From contig NZ_CP006271.1 of assembly GCF_000737595.1 (NCBI RefSeq), positions 558,001 to 622,000 on the forward strand: a DNA stretch of 64,000 bases, given 5' to 3'. Under the pieces are notes generated by a model, which saw only the letters and a program-made list of their open reading frames with translations, was not told where the DNA came from and made no database searches. The translations under genes were made by a program, and so were the position numbers. Source of the stretch: Synechococcus sp. KORDI-52. GTDB lineage: Bacteria; Cyanobacteriota; Cyanobacteriia; PCC-6307; Cyanobiaceae. Below are positions 58,630 through 64,000 of this stretch, in pieces (position 1 is the first letter of the stretch; every line of letters begins with the position of its first letter).

Positions 58630-61500
58630 TTGATTTCTCCTTTTTCGCAGCGGCACATTGGCCCGAATCAGGCGGAACAGAGCCGAATGCTGGAGGCACT
58701 TGGCTACAGCGATCTGAATGCGTTCATCGCTGATGTCGTGCCCGCCGATATCCTCGATCCAGTGCCTCCGCTCGAAGCGTTGCCGGAGGGTTGTGGGGAG
58801 GCGGAGGCCCTCCGGCAGCTGAACCAGCTGAGTGAGGCCAACGCCCGGCGACGTTCCCTGATCGGGTTGGGCTACTACGGCACAGCAACCCCGGCGTTGA
58901 TTCAGCGCCACGTGTTCGAAAATCCTGCTTGGTACACCGCCTACACCCCGTATCAGGCCGAAATTGCCCAGGGGCGTCTGGAGGCTCTGCTCAACTTTCA
59001 AACCTTGATCAGCGAGCTCACGGGCTTGCCGATCGCCAATGCGTCGCTGCTCGATGAAGCCACCGCAGCGGCGGAGGCCATGAGCCTCAGCTTCGGGGTG
59101 TGCCGGCGCGCTGAGGCGACCCGGTTCCTGGTCGACTTCAATGTGATGCCGCAGACCTGGGCTGTGCTACAGACCCGCGCCGCTCCCCTCGGCATCGTCC
59201 TCGAGCAGATCGAACCGGGCACGGCCCTGATTGATGCGTCCGTGTTTGGTGTGCTGCTGCAATTGCCAGGTGCTGATGGCTGCATCTGGGACCCATCGGC
59301 CGTTATTGAAGCGGCCCATGCGGCGGGTGCTTTGGCCACCGTGGCCATCGATCCGCTGGCGCAGACCCTGATGGCGCCCGTGGGATCCCTGGGGGCAGAC
59401 ATCGCTGTGGGCAGCGCTCAACGCTTGGGGGTGCCGATGGGATTCGGCGGCCCGCACGCCGCCTTTTTCGCCACGGTTGAGTCCTACAAGCGTCAGATCC
59501 CCGGCCGCCTGGTGGGGCAGTCCAAGGATGCCGAAGGTCATTCGGCGCTGCGGCTGGCGTTGCAGACGCGTGAGCAGCACATCCGTCGTGACAAGGCCAC
59601 CAGCAACATCTGCACGGCCCAGGTGTTGCTGGCAGTGATGGCCTCGTTTTATGCGGTGCACCACGGGCCTGATGGTCTGCAGGCCATTGCTCAGCGCATT
59701 GTTGGCCTGCGCAGCCAGCTGGAGCAGGGCCTGCGGGCCCTGGGTTATCCGCTGGAGCTGGCCGATCGTTTCGACACCGTCACCGTCCACTGTGCGTCGG
59801 CACCGACTGTGCACCGCGCTGCCGCAACGGCTGGTTTCAATCTGCGGGTGCTGCCCGATGGTGCAGCGCCGGCAGATGCCACCGGATTCGGCATCAGCCT
59901 CGATGAGCTCTCGGATCAACAGGAGCTGCAAGCCCTGCTCGCCCTGTTGGCCGATGCCAGTGGTCAGGCCACCCCGGAACTCGAGTCTGAGCAGCCCCTG
60001 TCCCTCTCCCTGCCGCAACGCAGCCAGCCCTGGCTGAGCCAGCCGGTCTTTCACCAGTACCGCAGCGAATCGGAGTTGCTGCGGTACATCCAGCGGTTGG
60101 TGAGCCGTGATCTGTCGTTGGTGCACGGGATGATCCCGTTGGGCAGTTGCACCATGAAGCTCAATGCCGCGGCTGAGCTGCAGCCGGTGAGCTGGCCTGC
60201 TTTTGCCGCATTGCATCCGTTTGCTCCAGCCGATCAGGGCCAGGGTTATCGCCGTCTGGCCGACGATCTGGAGCAATGGCTGGCTGCTCTGACGGGCTTT
60301 GCCGCCGTGTCGTTGCAGCCCAATGCCGGTTCTCAAGGGGAATACGCCGGGCTGCTGGTGATTCGCGCCTGGCACCGCTCCCGCGGTGAGGCCCATCGCG
60401 ACATCTGTCTGATTCCCACCAGCGCCCATGGCACCAACCCAGCTAGTGCCGTGATGGCTGGCCTCAAGGTGGTGGCCGTGGCCTGTGATGACGAGGGCAA
60501 CATCGATCAGCAGGATTTGGCGGCAAAGGCTGCCGAGCATGCCGATCGGCTGGCGGCGCTGATGGTGACTTACCCCTCCACCCATGGGGTTTTCGAAGCC
60601 GGCATCCGTGAGATCTGTTCGGTGGTGCATCAGCACGGCGGCCAGGTGTACCTCGACGGGGCCAACCTCAATGCGCAAGTGGGGCTGTGCCGTCCCGGTG
60701 CTTTCGGCGCCGATGTTTGCCACCTCAATCTGCACAAGACGTTTTGTATCCCCCACGGTGGTGGTGGCCCGGGTGTGGGGCCCATCGGTGTGGCGGCGCA
60801 TCTGGCGCCATTTCTCCCGGGCCATCCGTTGCTGGCCTCGGCACCCTCAGCCATCGGCCCTGTTTCGGCGGCACCGCTCGGCAGCGCCAGCATTCTCCCG
60901 ATCAGCTGGATGTATCTGCGGATGATGGGAGCGGAGGCCCTGCGTCAGGCCAGTGCCGTCGCGCTGTTATCGGCCAACTATCTGGCCCATCGGCTCGATG
61001 CCTCGTATCCCGTCCTGTTTCGAGGCAGCACCGGTCGGGTGGCTCACGAATGCATCCTTGATCTACGTCCACTGAAGCGGGATGCGGGGATCGATGTGGA
61101 TGACATCGCCAAGCGGTTGATGGATTACGGCTTCCATGCACCCACGGTCAGCTGGCCGGTGGCTGGAACCGTCATGGTGGAACCCACCGAGAGCGAGAGC
61201 CTGGCGGAGCTTGATCGCTTTGCCGATGCCCTGGTGGCCATCCGTGAGGAGATTCGTGCCATTCAAACCGGCGCAATTGATCCTCAGAACAACCCGCTGA
61301 AGCGTGCGCCGCACACCCTGGCTGCCGTTACAGCGGATGACTGGGATCGTCCCTACAGCCGTCAACAGGCTGCCTTCCCAATGGAGAGCCAGCTCGAGTT
61401 CAAGGTCTGGCCGGCTGTGGCGCGTATTGATAACGCCTTCGGCGATCGCAACTTGGTTTGCACCTGTCCTTCCGTGGACGCGCTGGCCACCGCGGCTTGA
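58630..61500 (+). CDS. gcvP: Glycine dehydrogenase (decarboxylating), P protein
   Basis: The 956-residue single-chain P protein begins [12 protein letters not shown] and has the PLP lysine in [18 protein letters not shown] near residue 700. It decarboxylates glycine and passes the aminomethyl group to GcvH; in phototrophs this serves photorespiratory glycine. The start is TTG at 58630; upstream codons in the same frame have no ATG or GTG. It follows gcvH, forming a gcvH-gcvP pair, with gcvT 39 kb away. Confidence 0.95.
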   Translation: MISPFSQRHIGPNQAEQSRMLEALGYSDLNAFIADVVPADILDPVPPLEALPEGCGEAEALRQLNQLSEANARRRSLIGLGYYGTATPALIQRHVFENPAWYTAYTPYQAEIAQGRLEALLNFQTLISELTGLPIANASLLDEATAAAEAMSLSFGVCRRAEATRFLVDFNVMPQTWAVLQTRAAPLGIVLEQIEPGTALIDASVFGVLLQLPGADGCIWDPSAVIEAAHAAGALATVAIDPLAQTLMAPVGSLGADIAVGSAQRLGVPMGFGGPHAAFFATVESYKRQIPGRLVGQSKDAEGHSALRLALQTREQHIRRDKATSNICTAQVLLAVMASFYAVHHGPDGLQAIAQRIVGLRSQLEQGLRALGYPLELADRFDTVTVHCASAPTVHRAAATAGFNLRVLPDGAAPADATGFGISLDELSDQQELQALLALLADASGQATPELESEQPLSLSLPQRSQPWLSQPVFHQYRSESELLRYIQRLVSRDLSLVHGMIPLGSCTMKLNAAAELQPVSWPAFAALHPFAPADQGQGYRRLADDLEQWLAALTGFAAVSLQPNAGSQGEYAGLLVIRAWHRSRGEAHRDICLIPTSAHGTNPASAVMAGLKVVAVACDDEGNIDQQDLAAKAAEHADRLAALMVTYPSTHGVFEAGIREICSVVHQHGGQVYLDGANLNAQVGLCRPGAFGADVCHLNLHKTFCIPHGGGGPGVGPIGVAAHLAPFLPGHPLLASAPSAIGPVSAAPLGSASILPISWMYLRMMGAEALRQASAVALLSANYLAHRLDASYPVLFRGSTGRVAHECILDLRPLKRDAGIDVDDIAKRLMDYGFHAPTVSWPVAGTVMVEPTESESLAELDRFADALVAIREEIRAIQTGAIDPQNNPLKRAPHTLAAVTADDWDRPYSRQQAAFPMESQLEFKVWPAVARIDNAFGDRNLVCTCPSVDALATAA

Positions 61501-61629
61501 AGTTCTGGTGCGAAGGCTTCAGGGCTTGTAAATTTTCACCGAAAGTGGAAAAATTCGTTTGATTCCGTTTATCGCACTTGCGAGTTCGGTCAAACTATCC
61601 GACAACTGATTCGTCTGTCGGGGGACACT

Positions 61630-61884
61630 ATGGATCGGGACACCAACAAGAAATCTGCTCTCAGGAGCTCTGAAGGGCCTGCCCTCCCGCAACTTCCGGA
61701 GGGTCTTGAGTCGGCCCTCAATCGTGGCCATACATTGTCAATTGAAGGAACAAATGTGATTCGGGTTCCCTTCGGCACCCGCCGGTCCCGCCGCAGTCGT
61801 CCTGAGCGGCCCGACCACTGGGCCACCCTGGTGATTCCTTTTCAACCTGTGGGTGATCCCACTCCGCCACCGGCCGCGGCCTGA
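61630..61884 (+). CDS. Small conserved protein of unknown function
   Basis: The 84-residue frame (start ATG 61630) is basic in its middle (PFGTRRSRRSRPERPDHWATLVI) and has no membrane span or known domain. GGGGGA lies a few bases before the ATG. It is convergent with the following short gene, with a 2-base gap. Composition is regular enough to look coding, but no function is seen. Confidence 0.5.
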   Translation: MDRDTNKKSALRSSEGPALPQLPEGLESALNRGHTLSIEGTNVIRVPFGTRRSRRSRPERPDHWATLVIPFQPVGDPTPPPAAA

Positions 61885-61886
61885 GT

Positions 61887-62084
61887 TCAGGCCACACCGA
61901 TTTCAGCTTTTTCCTGAGATAGGCGCCAGTCAAGCAGGGCCTTGACGTCGGCCAACGAGCAGGTTGGTGTCCGGAATGGCAACAGCCTCATCGGGCTGCG
62001 CTCCGGCCGCACCAGCCAACTGTGGTTGGTTTGAGGCATCAAAAGGAACCCGCGATACCGCACCGCGGTCTCCTGACCGTTCAT
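61887..62084 (-). CDS. Small conserved cyanobacterial protein of unknown function
   Basis: The 65-residue protein begins MNGQETAVRYRGFLLMPQTNHSWLVRPERSPM, with the order of beta strands then a helix LADVKALLDWRLSQEKA. It resembles short DUF proteins found across cyanobacteria, with an RPERSPM turn. Function unknown. The ATG at 62084 is preferred to 62093. Confidence 0.55.
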   Translation of the reverse strand: MNGQETAVRYRGFLLMPQTNHSWLVRPERSPMRLLPFRTPTCSLADVKALLDWRLSQEKAEIGVA

Positions 62085-62257
62085 GAATCCCATCGCTCAA
62101 GGGATCGGTTGAAAGTGACCCCGCCATTTCAGGGCGCAGATTCTGGTCTCTCGCACTTGCACCGAATCTCTTCCGGATTGCTTTGTTTAGGTGATCAAAC
62201 GGAGATCAGATTGCGAGATTGCAACGGCCCGCCAGCCGGCGCGTCGAGGCGGATGGT

Positions 62258-62998
62258 TCATGCCATCGCAAAGAGAAGCACGTCAGCCGTGTTGCTGAGA
62301 ACGATCAGCTCCTGCTGTGTGGTTGCGTCGTGGTTCATGCCCAGTCCGTCGCCCCGCCGGAGCGGTCGCCTGGGCCTGCCGTTGCTGTGCAGGTTCAGCT
62401 CGCCCTCAATCACCTGAATCCATCGCCACGGCTTATTCACTGTTGGCAGGGGCAGCTGCTGCCCTCGTTTCGGTTGAGCACGCCACAGGTGGATGGGACG
62501 GGCGATGGCCATTGCCTCGCCGGGTCCATCTGGCGCAATCAGGGGTGTCCAGTGCTCACCGAGTGCGAATGACTTCTGTTCATAGGCGGGTTCGAGCCCT
62601 CGTTGAGTCGGTTCCAGCCAGATCTGCAGCAATCGGCAGGGAGTGTTGCTTCGGTTGATCTCGCTGTGCAGGAGGCCGGTCCCTGCGCTCATGCACTGCA
62701 CTTCGCCGGCACGCAGAACTTCGCTGTGTCCCATGGAGTCGGCATGGGTCAGCTCCCCGTCCACCATCACGGTGATGATTTCCATGTCGCGGTGGGGGTG
62801 CATGCTGAAACCCTGGCCTGCAGCGATGGTGTCGTCGTTGATCACCCGCAGGGGGCCAAAGCCCATCCAGTTCGGATCCTGATGGCTGCCGAAGGAAAAG
62901 CTGTGCCATGAGTCGAGCCAGTCCAGTTGGCTGTGAAAGCGCTCGTCAGCCAGGCGGATCACCGTTGCGGATGTGCTGTTCGATGGTGCTGCGCACAC
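62258..62998 (-). CDS. Pirin-family bicupin protein
   Basis: The 246-residue protein has the pirin N-terminal cupin with FSMHPHRDMEIITVMVDGELTHADSMG and the metal-ligand HSEIN in GTGLLHSEINRS. The C-terminal cupin is degenerate. Pirins bind Fe and some have quercetinase activity; here the substrate is unknown. The start at 62998 gives about 12 residues before RLADERF, and an alternative start is not obvious. Confidence 0.85.
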   Translation of the reverse strand: MCAAPSNSTSATVIRLADERFHSQLDWLDSWHSFSFGSHQDPNWMGFGPLRVINDDTIAAGQGFSMHPHRDMEIITVMVDGELTHADSMGHSEVLRAGEVQCMSAGTGLLHSEINRSNTPCRLLQIWLEPTQRGLEPAYEQKSFALGEHWTPLIAPDGPGEAMAIARPIHLWRAQPKRGQQLPLPTVNKPWRWIQVIEGELNLHSNGRPRRPLRRGDGLGMNHDATTQQELIVLSNTADVLLFAMA

Positions 62999-63030
62999 GG
63001 TTCGTAGAGGCGTGATGGATGACGTTCGAC

Positions 63031-63546
63031 CTAGAGCTCCAGCGGTGACATCTGCAGAAGGCGCTGCACTAGGTCGCTGATGCTCTCGTCCTGCGGTGGT
63101 TTGGCATGGTTGCTCAAGAGCTGACGCCCCACCACCTGAGCCCCGAGGTGGGTGAGTTGGATGCGCAGTGACAGGAGCAGTTCCATGCCGCCACCGCCAG
63201 AGAAGGTGGCCATGGCAATCGGGCGACCATTGAAGAGGGACCGGAAGTCGTCTCCTGTGACGGAGAGCCAGGCAATGGCATTGGTAAGGGTCGGCGGAAT
63301 GGAGCCGTTGTATTCCGGCGCGCAGATCACCCAGCGCGGTGCTTGATGCAGCTTGTCGTGCAGGATCTCGAGGTCAGTGCCTGCCCCTACTGCCTTGACT
63401 CTCGGTGTGAAGAGAGGCAGGTCGATCTCTGTGAGATCGATCAGTTCGGCACTGGCGTTCTGAGCTGCTGCGGCCTGCACGAAGCGTTCTGCCAGTTTGA
63501 GGTTCTCGCCATTGCTCGCTGTCAGGACGACGAGATCAGAGGACAT
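63031..63546 (-). CDS. NADPH-dependent FMN reductase family protein
   Basis: The 171-residue flavodoxin-like protein (MSSDLVVLTASNGENLKLAERFVQ at the start) has the APEYNGSIPPTLTNAIAWLS flavin-binding loop and a FSGGGGMELLLSLR stretch. It would reduce FMN or a quinone with NAD(P)H. The ATG at 63546 is preferred to 63585, which adds a non-conserved 13-residue leader. Confidence 0.82.
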   Translation of the reverse strand: MSSDLVVLTASNGENLKLAERFVQAAAAQNASAELIDLTEIDLPLFTPRVKAVGAGTDLEILHDKLHQAPRWVICAPEYNGSIPPTLTNAIAWLSVTGDDFRSLFNGRPIAMATFSGGGGMELLLSLRIQLTHLGAQVVGRQLLSNHAKPPQDESISDLVQRLLQMSPLEL

Positions 63547-63672
63547 GGAGGGTTTGGCGTGTGTCTGAATCGTGTTGGTTCTCAACCGTTTTCACAACCA
63601 GGCCCGCCCCGCAGGGGGACATGGTGACGGACCTGGCTGTGACGTTGGGGCTCGTGTTGGTTGGGACGAGTC

Positions 63673-64000
63673 TCAGGCTGCTTTCAATTCCGCTTCGCAG
63701 TAAGGAATAAAACTGGTTTTGCGGGCACCGCAGATGGGGCACTGCCAATCGTCTGGAATCGCTTCAAAGGGGGTGCCGGCAGCGATGCCGGAATCCGGAT
63801 CCCCCTCGGCGGGGTCGTAGATCATCGAGCACACCTTGCAGATCCATTTGCCCGGGATCGGTTGATCGGCTTGGCCTGCGGTGCCCTTGCCTTGTAGGGC
63901 TTCGAGGGCAACGCCATAGGTTTTGGCGTGATGCTGCTCGATCGGGGTCAGAAGGCCGAAGTTCTTGGCGGCGGTGCGGAAGAGGCCCGCATGCTCCTTG
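63673..64000 (-). CDS. Rubrerythrin, C-terminal part only (cut by window edge)
   Basis: The minus-strand frame enters at base 64000 and ends at the TGA at 63673. It shows the end of the ferritin-like domain ([24 protein letters not shown]) and a rubredoxin domain with CKVC and CPICG, the four iron cysteines, followed by [17 protein letters not shown]. Rubrerythrins reduce hydrogen peroxide. The N-terminus lies beyond the window. Confidence 0.88.
   Translation of the reverse strand, partial: KEHAGLFRTAAKNFGLLTPIEQHHAKTYGVALEALQGKGTAGQADQPIPGKWICKVCSMIYDPAEGDPDSGIAAGTPFEAIPDDWQCPICGARKTSFIPYCEAELKAA

Overview
The window looks like a chromosomal segment of a marine picocyanobacterium, most likely a high-GC Synechococcus of the open-ocean or coastal (subcluster 5.1) type. 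The signs are a high-light-inducible (Hlip) chlorophyll-binding protein, group 2 sigma factor, cyanobacterial chorismate lyase, DUF4278 and DUF1830 proteins, a glucosylglycerate compatible-solute locus, very short intergenic gaps and many 1-8 base start/stop overlaps. No rRNA, transposase, phage gene or CRISPR array is visible. This assignment is an inference from gene content; no database search was possible.

Layout. 1-2.5 kb: two unrelated formamidases (FmdA type and nitrilase-type AmiF). 2.6-4.1 kb: small lipoprotein, DUF4278 and DUF1830 proteins. 4.5-8.3 kb: gpgS facing away from a GH13_18 phosphorylase and gpgP (glucosylglycerate metabolism). 8.3-19.1 kb: a long minus-strand run gcvT, aspS, sigma factor, dps, pyrG, queE, an oxidoreductase, queC, pabB, pabC. 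19.2-23.7 kb: a Cys-rich small protein, a stand-alone cNMP-binding-like domain, speE-speB, arfB, mazG and a membrane protein. 23.7-27 kb: tRNA-Val(UAC) followed by a gene-poor, partly AT-rich stretch with small membrane or orphan ORFs. 27-33 kb: TIGR03894-like protein, Hlip, then a six-gene minus-strand chain (small acidic protein, methyltransferase, SDR, AAA/polyferredoxin fusion, Fur-family regulator, MBL-fold protein). 33-42 kb: a 2OG-Fe(II) oxygenase pair, MscS channel coupled to a solute-binding lipoprotein, valS and a three-gene ABC-2 exporter. 42-45.4 kb: an AT-rich two-gene module, PhnD-like lipoprotein plus GGDEF-EAL protein. 45.5-55.7 kb: TVP38 protein, ligA, SprT-like protein, small unknowns, chorismate lyase, mnmG, dnaB, rplI. 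55.8-61.5 kb: acyl-lipid desaturase, PF06838 PLP enzyme, gcvH, gcvP. 61.6-64 kb: small unknowns, pirin, FMN reductase and a rubrerythrin cut by the window edge.

How the genes fit together. All three dedicated glycine-cleavage genes (gcvT, gcvH, gcvP) are present in two places. queE and queC supply preQ0 synthesis steps and share the same transcription direction as pabB and pabC (folate p-aminobenzoate). speB and speE form the agmatine-putrescine-spermidine branch. gpgS/gpgP and the GH13_18 enzyme form a make-and-break pair for a charged osmolyte.

The most promising undescribed systems are the PhnD-like lipoprotein/GGDEF-EAL pair (about 42.1-45.4 kb), the fusion of a sigma54-activator-like AAA domain to a NapH-type polyferredoxin beside a Fur-family regulator (28.5-30.9 kb), and the solute-binding lipoprotein translationally coupled to an MscS channel (34.0-36.5 kb). 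Gene starts were adjusted from the longest possible reading frame where a better-placed start was visible.
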